DNA of 64,000 bases from Rhizomys pruinosus (GCA_009823505.1 VZQC01013833.1:1020435-1084434), one strand, 5' to 3'; shown: positions 10,941 to 23,818, numbered from the stretch's first letter. Translations and numbers: made by a program. The notes: generated by a model not told the origin, from the sequence alone.

Positions 10941-13243
10941 TTATTTGTTTATTTTAAAAGGATTCTACAATATAATAACACAGTTGTTTTCAGATAACAT
11001 TGATGTTCCTCAGTTTGCCGCGAGGGTGTATTTCACAAGTATCTATGTCCAAATTTTGAACAAACCAAGGTTCCCATGGTCCAGTTGGAGAAGCTTGTAT
11101 GCACGGGCATGTTGATCAATTAGGAGTCCATACTATATTGCTGTAGTCTCATGATTCACCCCTATCTCTCTGCAGCCCTTACATTCTACCATACCTCCTC
11201 TTCCGCAATTTGTTCCCTGGGCTTTGGGAAAGGGGCACAAGTGGATGAGAAGAAAACAGTTTACTTTCTTTGGAGTTGTCATTTTGGACTCTAGTCTGTT
11301 CGGGTTGTTTCCCTTCATGGGTTGACAGCTTATCCAGTGATACCTTTTTAGTCATACTAACAAAGCACAAGCAATTGGATGTACAGGCATTTAAGGAGTA
11401 CTAATTATTATGTCAAGCTAAGTTGTGAGCATAGACACAGATGCTTGGATGGTATGCTAATCTGCAAACTGTGGTTTCTCTATAAAGGGTGACAAGTTCT
11501 TATTGTGGCTTATAACATCTCCTAACCACTAGAGTACATAAGCTTGTGGCATCCACTGTGAGTTACTGTTCCAAGGAGAGAGCTAATAGCCAATTAGATT
11601 TGGGATATATACAGACACTTGGCTGCCACTGTTGCACAGTATCTCCAGGTTGTTGAGGTGTAGCTGATATTGACAGAGGGGTCTTCCTTGTCTCAGGGAG
11701 ACCAATATTTTGCTGTATTGCTTTAGTGCCCTTTGGTAACACTCTCTGGCATTTCAGAAGATAGTTGTATGCTAGAAAGTGATGTCTCATAACATTTTTT
11801 CATGCTCACACCAGGTCTTCCAAAATCCAGGGACTTACTGCCTTTCTCCTTGCATAAATCCCACTTATAAGCAGAAGGTCTTTATAATTGGGGGGGGGTT
11901 GAATCCTCTAGCCAACGTCTCCTAGGCAGAATAATTCATTGCTGATTTCAGAGCTTTCCTGTAGTAATATATTTTGCTTAATTACACAGCTTATAAACAC
12001 TTTACTATTGAATTTGGCTCTAGATAGAGAATTATCCTTTCACAGTTCCTATGCCTATCAGTCAATTAAAAAGGGGTGGTTATACCTGTTTTATAGGAAA
12101 TTACCACTATAACAATTGGCTCTAATTTACAGTTAGGGAATGATTTCATTACCATCATGTTTTTCTTTTTCCTATAAAGGGGAGAGGTAGGAAGGTTTCT
12201 CAGCATCTGGAAGGTAAACTTCATTAGGGCCCATTATAAACAGTCAACCCCAATATTATTCAGAGAGATGCTCAGTGTCTGTGACTCAGGCAGTCTGAGG
12301 TTCCTCATTCCTTAATGTTCAGATGGGTCAACCTCTCTGCTGGCATTCCCCAGTTCATCCTGCACAGCCATAAGTTGTATGTTTTCAGGCATTTAGATTG
12401 GTGATTTTTACCTGTGGGAACATAAAATTCTCCCATTGTTAGTTTCAAGATGTCAAAAATTGAAAATTTGTCAATAGGATTGGAACACAGAGTTTTCCAT
12501 TTGTATCCCAGAAAGGATAGTACCCCACCTCCCACCTCCCTCTTTTTTTAGGTTTTTATGTTTTGAACTATAGATGCCTAAATTGTATTACACATACCCA
12601 TAAACAGGAGCCAAGTCATAAGTTTTCATTAAATTTACTGAAACTGTTTCTCATTGACTGTATGCTACTTATTTGGGAAGGAAATTTAAGCTTAGTTCCT
12701 TTAAATTGTCCTATGAGTAAAAGAAAGTGTTATAATGTGATGTGGTATAATTCAGAAAAATATAGAGAGCATTTGTGTACCTTAACCCAATACAAATTAT
12801 AAATAAAACATTTAACATTTTATAGTCCCAATTAGTTCAATTGTATTACCATTTTCACCAAAACCTACACCTAAATTTAACTAATCTAAATATTTCACTA
12901 AGCCTTAAAATATCCTATACTTTGTGGATAAAGCTTGGGCAGAGTTGAGTACCTGCTAAATAAATTTTACCCAATATACACTTTGCTCTTTAAAGCTATA
13001 TGACTGGATTATGACTTCAGAGAAATCAAGTCCATTAACTTATATGGTTTATTTTATATTTGTGTATAAATCTCTACTGAAATACCTCTCTCTATAAATA
13101 TGTTATTTTTTTAAGTATACCTTTTTAAACTGCCAATCTTACAGAGTGGATTTTAATGATTATTTTCCTCCAAGCTCTTGGCCTTCTTCAGGCCTGGCAT
13201 GAAAACTTGCTTTAAGGACTTTTCAGTATCTACCTCTTTTTTA
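10941..13243 (-). repeat. Family X copy A: unrecognised repeat of about 2.3 kb
   Basis: I do not recognise this family. Copies B, C and D in this window share long blocks with it, and copy A and copy D keep the same block order, so A is used as reference. I place it on the minus strand because its low-coordinate edge is a T-rich tract (10905-10945), equivalent to the A-rich edge of copy C at 18165. The other edge 'tcagtatctacctc' corresponds to 'gagctagatactga' at the start of copies C and D. A defined start plus an A-rich end suggests a retroposed transcript. A short frame at 12563-12802 (CITHTHKQEP is readable) recurs in copies C and D, but its coding nature is unproven. No LTR, RT or gag motif is seen. 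Confidence 0.65.
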
Positions 13244-13261
13244 TAGCACAAGCATCCTTCA

Positions 13262-14549
13262 TATAAAACCAATTTGCAAGCAGTTGTGCCCCAGCCCACA
13301 CAGCCCAAGGCTCCCACCATCCAGCTGGAGGGGCTTGAATGTTCAATCTAGTTAATCAAATAATTGTCCAGACTATATTGTCGTTGTTTTACCGTTCACC
13401 CCAATCTCAGCCCTTACATTCTACCACTTCCCCTCTTCCGCAGATCATTCCTTAGGCTTAGAAACGGGGCATGGGTGGACGAGAAGCACAATAGTCTACT
13501 TTGTCTGGAGATGTTGTTTTGGACTCTGATCAGTTCTGGTTGTTTCCTTTCATGGGCTGGCCGTTTGTCCAGGGATAAGCTTTCAATCCTACTAATGAAG
13601 CACAAGCAATTAGATACATAGGTTTTTAAACATTGCTAGTTACTATGGTAGGTTACTTTGGTATAGACACAGATGTTTGGATGGTGTGTTAATCCCTGGA
13701 TTCCTTTTTTTTCCTGAGAAAGATGACAAGGTCTTACTGTGGCATATAACATCTCCTAATCACTAAAGGGTATAAGCTTGTGGCAACATCGATGAGTTAT
13801 TCCTCCAAGGAGAGAGCTAATAGTAAAATAAATTTGGAATATACAGACATATGGCTGGCACTGCTGCACAGTATCTCCAAACAGGTTAGTTGTAGCTGAT
13901 GTTGGTGGAGGAGTCTTGCTTGACTCAAGGAGACCAACATTTGCTTTATTGGTTCAGTGGCCTTTAGTAACACTCTCTGGTATTCCAGAGACCAACTCTG
14001 TACTTGTAAGTGCGGTCTCGATACAATCTTCCCATGCTTACATCAGGTCATTGACAGCACGGTGGGCCTTACCGCCTCTCTTCTTGCAGATATCCTAGTT
14101 TACAGGCAATAAGCCTTTACCTTTTTTGGGTGGGGGCTTGGGTCCCCTGGCCAACATCTCCTTGGCAGAATAATCCATTACTCCTCTCAATGCTCTCCTG
14201 TATTAATATATTTTGCTTATATGCACCACTTAAAGAAACTTTAGTATTCTATTTGGTTCTGAATAGAGAATAATCCTTTTTACAGTTCCTATGTCTATTA
14301 GTCAATTAAAGAAAGCAGTTTTACCAGTTTTATAAGAGATTACTTCTATAACAGTCAGCTCTAATTTACAGTTAGACGATGACTTCATTACCACCATGTT
14401 TTTCTTTGTTCTATGAAAAAGAGGTCAGGAGGTCTCTCATATTGAAATTGTGCTGCACCTAGAAGGTAAAGTTCATTAGGACTCACTATAAACAGATGTT
14501 ACACCTATGGTCCTCAGAGATGTTTGATGCCTGTAGCAGTCTGTGTCTT
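13262..14549 (-). repeat. Family X copy B, partial
   Basis: Colinear with 11050-12290 of copy A, for example 'cagcccttacattctacca' and 'agctctaatttacagttag'. It lies immediately beyond copy A in the same orientation. It stops exactly at the N base at 14550, so its true end is unknown. Confidence 0.65.
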
Positions 14550-14727
14550 NATTATCACTTATAGCTAAAAATGAAAAAAAAACTGAGAGAAAGATGCAGG
14601 ACAGTTATGGCAGAATGCATGATCTGGGATGGGGTGGGGGGGGGGGAGAGAAAGGGAAATAAGCCTGAACTGAATTGGAAAAAATGTATGAAATGCAAAA
14701 AGCATCAATAAATCTAATTAAAAAAAA
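14550..14727. other. N base followed by a G- and A-rich, retroposon-like tail
   Basis: Position 14550 is N. After it comes a stretch with a G-run (14630-14648) and an A-run (14720-14729), resembling the 3' tail of a retroposon such as an L1 3' UTR. I cannot match it to the L1 3' ends elsewhere in the window. Confidence 0.35.
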
Positions 14728-14741
14728 AAGTGTTCAATGTC

Positions 14742-14960
14742 GGGCTGGAGAGATGCCTAGTGGTTAAGAGTGCCAACTGCTCTTGCAGAGGACTCAGGTT
14801 CGATCCCCAGCACCCACATGTTGACTGAAAACCACCTCTAGTTCCAGGGGAATCTGACACCCTCTTCTGACCTCCGTTGTGTTGCACATCACAGATGCAC
14901 AAACCTGCATGCAGACAGTACATTCATACACATATGAAAATAAATAAAATTTATATAAAA
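14742..14960 (+). mobile_element. B2-type SINE with target-site duplication
   Basis: Full length from 'gggctggagagatgcctagt' to an A-rich tail. Flanked by perfect 14-bp copies of 'aagtgttcaatgtc' at 14728-14741 and 14961-14974, so L1 machinery inserted it into L1-like sequence. Confidence 0.95.
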
Positions 14961-15776
14961 AAGTGTTCAATGTCAATAATAATTAGGGAAATGGAAATTA
15001 AAACCATTTTAAGATATCATCTTACCCCAATAAGACTGGCTAGGATCAAGAAAACAAGTGATACCAAGTGCTGGAGAGGTTGTGGGGAAAGGGGAACACT
15101 CATCCATTGCTGGTGGCAATGTAAACTTGTACAGCCACTATGGAAAGCAGTGTGGAGAATGCTTGGAAGCCTCAAAATGAGCTTGCCATTTGACCCCTTC
15201 ATACCACTCCTGGGTATATATCCACTAGATTCATCTTACCACAGAGATACATGCACAGCTATATTTATTGCAGCTCTGTTCACAATAGCAAATAGCTGGA
15301 ACCAACCCAAATGCCCCTCAACTGACGAGTGGGTAGAGAAAATGTGGTACATGCACACAATGGAGTTCTATGCAGCAGTAAAGATAGACAACATCATGAA
15401 CTTTGCAGGTAAATGGATGGAGCTAGAAGACATTATGTTAAGTGAAGTAACACAGTCCCAGAAAAACAAAGGACGAGTGGTATCCCTCATATATGGATGC
15501 TAATGTCAATAACCCAGTTGTAATTATTTCTTGTGGGGAGGGATGCATATTGGAAAGAACAACAACAACACCAACAGAAAAGACTGCATCAAAGAACTGA
15601 CTGAAACAGTGAATCTGGTGATATGGGAGAGTTGGGAGCGGGACATGTGGACACAAGTCTATATTCAATTAATGTATATTTAATTGATGTGTGTTTAACA
15701 AGTATCCAAATTTGCCCAAACTTTATGTACAAATTATATTGTATTTTAGGACTTAGTAAAAGTAAAAATGTCTATA
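14961..15776 (+). mobile_element. L1 3' end: ORF2 C-terminus and 3' UTR
   Basis: The longest frame (14877-15503; the L1 part starts about 14975) covers the ORF2 C-terminal region. It includes [13 protein letters not shown] and the conserved WVEKMWYMHTMEFYAAVK end, and stays open for about 175 codons. A short 3' UTR with a (CAA)n run follows. Where the L1 ends before the next SINE is unclear; 15700-15776 shows weak similarity to family X. Only the last sixth of ORF2 is present. Confidence 0.85.
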
Positions 15777-15792
15777 TTAAACAACATTGGTT

Positions 15793-16021
15793 GGGCTGGA
15801 GAGATGGCCTAGTGGTTAAGAGCGCCAACTGCTCTTGCAGAGGACCTGGGTTCGATCCCCAACACCCACATGGCAGCTGACAACCATCTTTAACTCCAGT
15901 TCCAGGGAAACTGGACACCTGCTTCTGACCTCTGCAGCATTGCATGACATGGGTACACAGACTTGCATGCAGACAGTCCACGCATACACATAAAAAATAA
16001 ATAAAAAATAAAAAAATAAAA
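15793..16021 (+). mobile_element. B2-type SINE with target-site duplication
   Basis: Near-complete copy with a tRNA-like head including 'ggttcgatccc' (the polymerase III B-box) and an AAATAAAA tail. Perfect 15-bp duplications 'taaacaacattggtt' lie at 15778-15792 and 16022-16036. Confidence 0.95.
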
Positions 16022-16039
16022 TAAACAACATTGGTTAAA

Positions 16040-18165
16040 AGGTTAAAAAAAGGAGCTAGATACTGACATTTGAACTAACTGGGAATATAAAATGCTAGTT
16101 GCTTTATTTATAGTTTGTATTGGGTTGGTCTCTATATTTTTCTGAATTATACAGCATCACAGTGTAACACTTTCTTTTACTTGTAGGACAATTTAAAGGA
16201 ATTAAGCTTAAATTTTACTTCCCAAATAAGTAGAAATCTTAGTCCAGTCATATAGCATTAAAGAGCAAAGTGTTTATTTGGGTAAAATTTATTTAGCAGG
16301 TACTCAACTCTGCCCAAGCTTTATCCACAAAGTAAAGGATAATTTAGGGCTTAGTGAATTGTTTAGATTAGTTAAATTTAGGGGTAGGTTTTGGTGGAAA
16401 TGGTAATACAATTGAACTAATTGGGAATATAAAATTTTAATTGTTTTATTTATAATTTGTATTGGGTTAAGGTATACAAATGGCCTATATACTTTTTCTG
16501 AATTACACAACATCACATTATAACACTTTCTTTTACTTGTAGGACAATTTAAAGGAACTAAGCTAAAATTTCCTTCCCAACTAAGTAGCATACAGTCAAT
16601 GAGAAACAGTTTGGGTAAATTTAATGAAACCTTATGCCTTGGCTCCTGTTTGTGGGTATGTGTAATGCAACTTAGGCATCTATAGGTCAAAACATAAAAA
16701 CCTAAAAAAAAAAGCCTAGGAGATGTTGGCTTAGGGGATTCAAACCCCCTCTCCCCCAAATATAAAGGCCTTTTGGCCGTATAAGGGGATAATATGGCAA
16801 TTGAGAAAGGCAGTAAAGGTCCCCTGTTTGTCAAAGACTGGTGTGAGACATGGAAAAATTGGCATGGAAAAAGGGGAAACCCATCACTTGCTAGCATACA
16901 ACTGCCTCTGAATTGCTAGAGAGCGTTACCAAAGGCCACTAAAGCATCACAGCAAAATATTGGGTCTCCCTGAGACAAGGAAAGGGAACTCCCGTCAATA
17001 TCAGCTACAACCTCAACAGCCTGGAGATACTGTGAAACAATGGCAGCCAAGTGTCTATAGTATCCCAAAATTTTTTGGCTATTAGCTCTCTCCTGAGGAA
17101 TAACTCACATACAAGTGTATGTCCTGCTAGTGTCTAGGAGATGTTATAAGCCACAACTAAGTACTATAGTCACCCTTTATAGTAAGAAAACCACAGTTTG
17201 CGACATTACATACCATCTAAGCATGCTGTCTCATGCTCGACCAGCTTAGGTGACCATAAATAAATTCGGTACTGCTATAATGCCTTACATTCCAATAGCT
17301 TTGTGTCTTTTGTTAGTATGGACTTAAAAATGGTTATCACCTGGGAAAGTCTGTCGACGCACAGTGAAGGGAAACAATCTGAACAGAGTGGAGTCCCCAA
17401 AATGACAACTCCAAAGAAATAGACTGTTTTCTACCTCACCCCACAATGTGCCCCTTTCCCAAAGCTCAGGGACAAACTGCGGGAAGAGTGACGGCATGGT
17501 AGACTCTGTAATGGCTGCAGGATNCAAAAACAAGAGGGAGGTGTGAGGGGGGTAGTATCCTTTCTGAGAATCAAATGGAAAACTCTGTGTTCCACTCTTA
17601 TTGATAAATTTTCATTTTCTGCTCTGATCTTGAAACAATGGGAGGAGAATTTTATTCCCACAGGTAAAAATCACAAATCTCATTCCTTGTCTGAAAACAT
17701 ACAATTTCTGGCTGTGCAGGATTGACTCCAAATGCCAGCCGAGAAGAAGAGAAGTTGGACCATCTCAACATTAAGGACAGCGGAACCTCAGACTGCCTGC
17801 GTCACCAGACACGAGCAGATCTCTGAATAATATTGGGGTTGATTGTTTATAATGGGCCCTAAATGAAGTTTACCTTCCAGAATGCTGAGACACCTTCCTC
17901 CCTCTCCCCTTTATAGGAAAAAGAAAAACATGCTGGAACTGAGGAGAGATAGGGGTGAATCATGAGACTACAGGAATATAGTCTGGACTCCTGATTGATC
18001 AACATGCCTGTGCATACAAGCTTCTCCAACTGGACTATGGGAACCTTGGGTTGTTCAAAATTTGGACATAGATACTTGCAAAATGCACCAATTACCTAAT
18101 TGTATGACATACTGAGTAACATCAATGTTATCTGCAAACAACTGTGTCATTATATTGTAGAATCC
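16040..18165 (+). repeat. Family X copy C, rearranged
   Basis: Starts 'gagctagatactga' and ends in A-rich DNA at 18165. Relative to copy A its blocks are out of order: 16064-16232 duplicates 16409-16590; 16713-17522 corresponds to A 11935-11170; after the N at 17524, 17525-17932 corresponds to A 12545-12155; and 17933-18165 to A 11175-10945. A 11936-12154 is absent. A frame at 16304-16897 (197 codons, minus strand) is open across the repeat and shares CITHTHKQEP with copies A and D; I do not recognise the product. Confidence 0.65.
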
Positions 18166-19032
18166 CTTAAAAATAAAAAAAGAAATAAAAACAAAATGAA
18201 AATATTAAAAAAAAGAAATGCAAGGATAAAAAAATAAATTACTAAACTAGGAAAAAAAGGTTTTAATAAAAAGGGTTTAATAAAAAAATACATTTAAGAT
18301 ACAAAAATGCTAGAAAACAAAGAAAGCAGAAAGAAAGAATGAAATAGAAAGTTAGAAAAGGTGAGTGGAAATAGAGGAAAAAGGGATAAAGAGAAAGGAA
18401 GAAAGAAAGAAGATCAATCTAGGTAAGATGTTGAAAATCTCCAGTGCACCAACAATTTTCGTGGTGAATTGGTTTTGTGTCTATGTGAAAAATTGTAACT
18501 GCTACCTATAAAGCAAATATAATAATGAATGTATCACAAACTAAAGCCATGTCCTTCTCTACTATTAATTAAATGAATTTATATATGTCCATATGCAATA
18601 TTTTGTTGTTTTTTTGATTATAATTCTTTGAAATACCTGAAGTTTCAGGATTTCTGAGAAATAACAATGCTTCTGTTTAAAGTGAACTGAAAAAAAAGAT
18701 AAGCTTAGTCATATGCTTATGATTCATAGCAATTCTAGGTATCACATTTGGTAGTAAATCTGAGATACTACAGCTGATTTTCACTGAGTTTGTAACATTA
18801 GGAACTATGTTTGTTACTAGTATAATTTCCACATAAAGGAATTGTTCCTACATCAAAATGCAATTACAGAAACACAACATTATACTATTGGAATCAGCGT
18901 AATGGCCACAGTGTCCATAAGGAATCTCTTTCCCACTCCAATGTGCATCCCTGCAGCTGAGGGATTTTCTCCATTCCCCTCTTATTCTCTTCAAAAGAAA
19001 AAGAGGCTTTAGGAAATTAACCACTTCATAAT
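18166..19032. other. A-rich tail and unassigned AT-rich DNA
   Basis: 18166-18420 is A- and purine-rich, the probable tail of family X copy C plus simple sequence. 18420-19032 shows no ORF above background and no repeat I recognise. Confidence 0.5.
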
Positions 19033-19045
19033 GAAGAATGGATTT

Positions 19046-19294
19046 GTTTTAATTTTTGAAATTTTATTTATTTTTGTATGTGTATGAATGTACTGTCTGC
19101 ATGTAGGTTTGTGCACCCGTGTCATGCAATTCCACGGAGGTCAGAAGAGGGTCTCGGATTCCCCTGGAACTGGAGTTCTCCTGGAATTGGAGTTACAGAT
19201 GGTTCTTAGCCACCATGTGGGTTCTGGGGATCGAACCTGGGTCCTCTTCAAGAGCGGTCAGTGCTCTTAACCGCTAGGCTATCTCTCCAGCCCC
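19046..19294 (-). mobile_element. B2-type SINE, reversed, with target-site duplication
   Basis: T-rich tail first, ending 'ctatctctccagcccc'. Perfect 13-bp duplications 'gaagaatggattt' lie at 19033-19045 and 19295-19307. Confidence 0.95.
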
Positions 19295-19439
19295 GAAGAA
19301 TGGATTTTATCATATTTTTCTTTACTTTATGTTTCCTATGTATAACAGACTCCAAAGAGGACAATATTTGAGATCATGCGACTTTCAAAATAATTATACT
19401 TTGACTCTAGTGACTAAATTTCAGACTCTGATCAGATAA

Positions 19440-20150
19440 GTTTTCACCACGTAGTTCTTTGACTGCCTTTGAGAGATACTGAATTTGAACAATAGTTCCG
19501 TATTAATAAACTTGAAGTAACTGACATACATGAACACAAGGAGACTAAATAACACACTCCTGAATAATGAATGGGTCAAGGAAGAAATAAAGAAATAAAA
19601 GCATTCCTGGGATGAAATGAAAATGACCACACAACAAAAACCTATGGGATACTTTAAAAGCAGTCCTAAGAGAGAAATTTATAGCCCTTGGTGCCTACAT
19701 TAGAAAAACAGAAAGAGCACAAACACTCTAACACTGCAGCTAAAAATATCTGAACAACAACAACAAATGAACCCCAAACCCAAAAGACATGAAGAGCTAA
19801 CAAAAATCAGAGCAAACATTAATGAAATAGAAACAAAGAAAGCAATACAAAGAATCAATAAATCCAAAAGTTGGTTCTTTGAAAGGGTAAACAACATAGA
19901 GAGACAAAAAAAAAAAAAAAAAAAAAAGACCAACTCAGAATCAATAGAATTTGTGAAGAAAATGGAAACATCCCAACAGACAACAAAAAGATCCAGACAA
20001 TCATATGAGAATACTTCAAAAACCTATGTCTTACTAAATTTGAAAACCTAAGCAAAATGGATGAATATCTGGAATCCTGAAAATCACCAAAACATAACCA
20101 CCAAGAGATTGACAGCTTAAAGAGACACATAATATTTGATTTTGATTTAT
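19440..20150 (+). mobile_element. L1 ORF2 fragment (end of endonuclease to RT linker)
   Basis: Matches the ORF2 stretch seen at 7080-7478 and 61170-61580, including the 'cagtcctaagagagaaattt' region and the FERVNN-like linker. It has frameshifts and an A-run of about 22 at 19906-19927. Both ends are truncated; no 3' UTR is present. Confidence 0.85.
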
Positions 20151-20221
20151 GTGTGAAGTGGATGTGTGCATGTTTTGGAGTAATATAAAATTAAAGGGAA
20201 CAAAAAAGGAGAGAGGAATCA

Positions 20222-20296
20222 AAAGAGCTCCAACTGCTCTTGCAGAGGACTGGGATTGATTCCCAGCACCCACATGGCAGGTAAAAACCATCTTTA
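20222..20296 (+). mobile_element. B2-type SINE head fragment
   Basis: Only the head-to-middle part is present (about 75 bp), ending where a B1 begins at 20297. Confidence 0.75.
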
Positions 20297-20441
20297 AGCT
20301 GGGCATGTTGGTGCATCCCTTTAATTGTAGCATTCAGGAGGCAGAGGCAGGTGGATCTCTGGGAGTTCAAGGCCAGCCTGGCCTACAGAGTGAGTTCCAG
20401 GCCATCTGGGGCTATAGGGGGACCCTGTCTCAAAAAAATAT
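20297..20441 (+). mobile_element. B1 SINE
   Basis: Order of blocks is B1-typical: 'gctgggcatgttggtgcatc', the 'ggaggcagaggcaggtggat' box and the 'gaccctgtctcaaaaa' end. Directly abuts the truncated B2-type head. Confidence 0.92.
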
Positions 20442-23400
20442 TCACTGGGTCATACTGGGTCACAAAAAGAAGGAAAGAAAAAGGAAAGGAAGTGTAGATG
20501 GAGATAAAGACATTGAATTTTGGAAGTAAAAGAGATTCAGCAAGAGTGTGCAGGGTATAAGAAAAGATAATGGGGGTGTTGCTCAAAATATACTATATAC
20601 AGGTATGAGATTATCAAATAATAAATTATGAAAAGCCAGAAAAAGAAATTGCAGTGATCCATTCTACACACTTTCATTCTACATACTTTCAGGTAACTTA
20701 CACAAATAATTGAAGTCTGAAAATTATGTAAAATATGACTTTTTTAGTCACCATATTTTAGATAAACTAATACCTTAAACAAGAGTTTGTTATAAAGCAT
20801 CAAATTTAGAACAGGTTTAAAACAATCTTGTTACCAAGAAATGTAATTGAAAAACTTGAGCCATGGATTGTTGAAGTGAATTTTGAGATTTAAACAAACT
20901 TCAATCATCAAAAAGAAAAGGGAAACACAGCAAAAGTCACAACAAAAATCAGTGTAGCAGGAGTAAGGTTGGCAGGTGTTCTTATGACTTTTCTGCACTC
21001 ATTTTTTTTTTCCAGAAGGATGTATTTTGGTCTGTAAAAAATTCAATCTGGGCTTGATACATTTCAAAAGCATTGCAATCCAGTTTGCTCTAGGCCTAGG
21101 TAGCTTGTTACCATTTTAGAAGAATCAGGAAATGTCAACAGAAAAAATGCTTTGTTATCCCATTTTAATGGTAAAAAATACCCTCCCTTTTGAAGAGAGA
21201 AACTGTTTATTTTATTCTTAGCTCAAAGTTGCACAGCAAACTCCAGACAGCCCAGGCCCCCACTTTTTCCTTACTACTGACTAGCTGCACTTCCAACTCT
21301 GAGAAAACATAGACATAATTAACTGCTGTTTTTCGTGTATGGTTTTGTTTGTTTGCTTCTGTAACTTGCTTATAATGGGCACCCTGAAATTTTCTACTGA
21401 CCAAAAGTGCTAGACAACTTTGCTCTGTTGGCCTTCCCTTTAAAAGGTTCTCTCTTAGGCTCATTCTGGGCTGAGGTCAAATTGGCAAGACTGTGTGCCA
21501 GAAAGTCATAATTGGACACTGAGACCATTTGTAAGCTGTGCTGGGATTTTTGTTTGTTTATTTGTTTGATTATTTTTAATAAATTTGTATGATTTACATT
21601 TGATTTACCTCTGGGGTCTTTCCTGGTGTTTTCAAATTCCATAATATCATGCTACTTTAACTGAAACATAATCTCAACTCGATTTTTTGACTAGGAAATT
21701 GTATGAAATATCTATGATTTATAAACCCATCTTATAATTTTAAACTTTGAACAATTTAGTTTTACATTACTTTTAGTTTATTCATTAACTAATAGCTTGT
21801 CCTAAAACGTGCAGTTTTTCATGAACTCATTCTGATACTTGGGCAAAATAAAACAACCCTTAGTGGAAATGCTGAAATGGACTGGAAAAGCATTACCAGA
21901 TTAGTAAGGTGTACTGCTTCCAGATCTGAAGGATAAAGTGAGACTGTCAGTAGAACCTACTTCTCAGTTGAATTGAGCTGATGTAGGTGGATATTGAAGA
22001 ACACGCAGTGGTGGATGCATGGTCAAATCAGTGAATGAAATGAGAAAAGTCCCTATTGTCATTTTTATTTCTCCAGTGGAGTAAGTTTTCAGCTTCTGAA
22101 AAGTGGAGCACAGATCCTGGAAATTGCAATCCTTTTGTAAAACACCAGCAAGCTGAGGGCAATCAATGCCAATATCAGATTGAAGCTCAAGCTTGTTAAT
22201 CAATGTGACTTAACCCTGGTTTGAGGAAAAAATTATTTGGAGGACAAGAATATCAACTGTGTGCACTCTTCTGTGTTTCTGGTGAGAATGACAATTATTT
22301 CTTATCAGTGATGATAGGGCAGCTTCTCAATGGAAGACTTTCAAGAATAATGGCTGTCAGTGGAGGGGAAAGGATGGTAGCTCAGTGTGAGGTAAATCTG
22401 CTGCAGCTCACATGCTGTTTGAAAACTCTAGGAAAGACAGCAGTTGTCATGGTCTTGATTTCTAATGCTGTGTCAACAGCTTACTTTGGGATTTATGCAA
22501 GTAATTTAACCAGTCAGTTTCCATTCTGGTGAATAAGGTGAATTCTAAAGCCTTTCACCTCTATCAGCTTTTACTACGTCAAAATATCTGGAAGGAACTA
22601 GAATATAGTCCCCAAGGAACCTACCTTAGGAGAATTGCTTGGGTTTATAAGCATGTAATTAGCAAAATTTCATTTCCCAGTACCTTTCAGGATCCTCATC
22701 CTATTACATTTACATGGATAATTTCAGACATTTGTTAAATTTACTGGTTCCATGCTGTGGGCTTACAGGAAGCTGGACACTGCAAATCATTAACAGTATT
22801 CAATGTAGTAAGAGAAGATTATTTCAATACACCTATGCTACATTGTAGGGACATGGATATCTGTCAATTAAAATTTTTGTGTCATACCCAGGTATGGAAA
22901 CTGCTCAATTCTCACCTTGACTCCATCAACTAAATATTATTATAATGGAAATTACTAGCAAATGTAATTCTTATTATAACGATTGTGAGTTGAGGTAAGC
23001 AGTTAGTGACCAGACTACTTATGCAAACTAGAATTATGCTTCTGTTATCTTTATGCCTGAACTTAAAAATGAGAATAATTTACCAAACTCATAAACTTGC
23101 TATAAATTTAACATTTGAAGGAACGCAGTCTCATACTGAATCCTCAATAAAACAAATCTATTATTACTCTCAGCACTACTATTATAATTAAGAGAGTAAT
23201 TATTTCAATTAAAAACCTACATGACTTTTAATAGAATTCAGTTTTGCTTTTCTCTTTCGTTCTAATGAAACTTTTAGTACTCTACGGGCATAAATAAATT
23301 TTGATTTAAACAGATTTGTGAAGAGAAAAGATCTATTCATGAATATTCATGAGGTGTTTATAATATACACTGACTTCAAAATACATATTATATATGGCTT

Positions 23401-23818
23401 CTGATAAAAGAACAAGTATGGAAGTTAAACATATTTGCCCATTCAAGGCGAAAAAGATGTAGGAAAATTTTTATTGCTTTCGAGTTTTAATATTTGATAC
23501 CTAATTTACCTATGTAAAACAAAGTTCTGTTATTGTTTTCATTACTTAGGATGAAAGTATTAAGTAAGAATGCCAGGTACATAAATATTACTTATTAAGT
23601 AAATTTTATTAATAATTAGTCCTCTCTTGGTTTTGCTCATGACTTAGTTTCAGAACCTTTCACCAGCCAAAAAAAAGCAATGACTAAGCATCAAATTTTA
23701 ACCAAAATGAAAATTCAAAATATTGTTATTTTTGAAGTAAAAGGTCTATAAAGATGACTTGTTCCAATTATCTCATCTACAAAGATTTTATATAAACTGC
23801 AATTTCCATTATTTGACT
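20442..23818. other. AT-rich single-copy-like DNA, no gene seen
   Basis: About 3.4 kb without a recognised repeat. Frames of 79-103 codons at 21964-22203 (-) and 22221-22532 (+) overlap no known motif, and their composition fits chance ORFs. No splice-bounded exon could be argued with confidence. Confidence 0.5.

Noticed and set aside
15793..16021. tRNA gene from the tRNA-like sequence with A- and B-boxes
   Set aside because: It is the head of a B2-type SINE with a target-site duplication; no complete cloverleaf or anticodon arm was sought or seen beyond the SINE head.
16304..16897. 197-codon minus-strand frame in family X copy C as a gene
   Set aside because: Similar words recur in copies A and D, but the same similarity exists at DNA level outside the frame and the frames are broken elsewhere; low divergence alone can explain it.
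21964..22532. Possible exon pair (79 codons minus, 103 codons plus)
   Set aside because: Neighbouring, oppositely oriented frames with no recognisable domain, splice context or coding bias.
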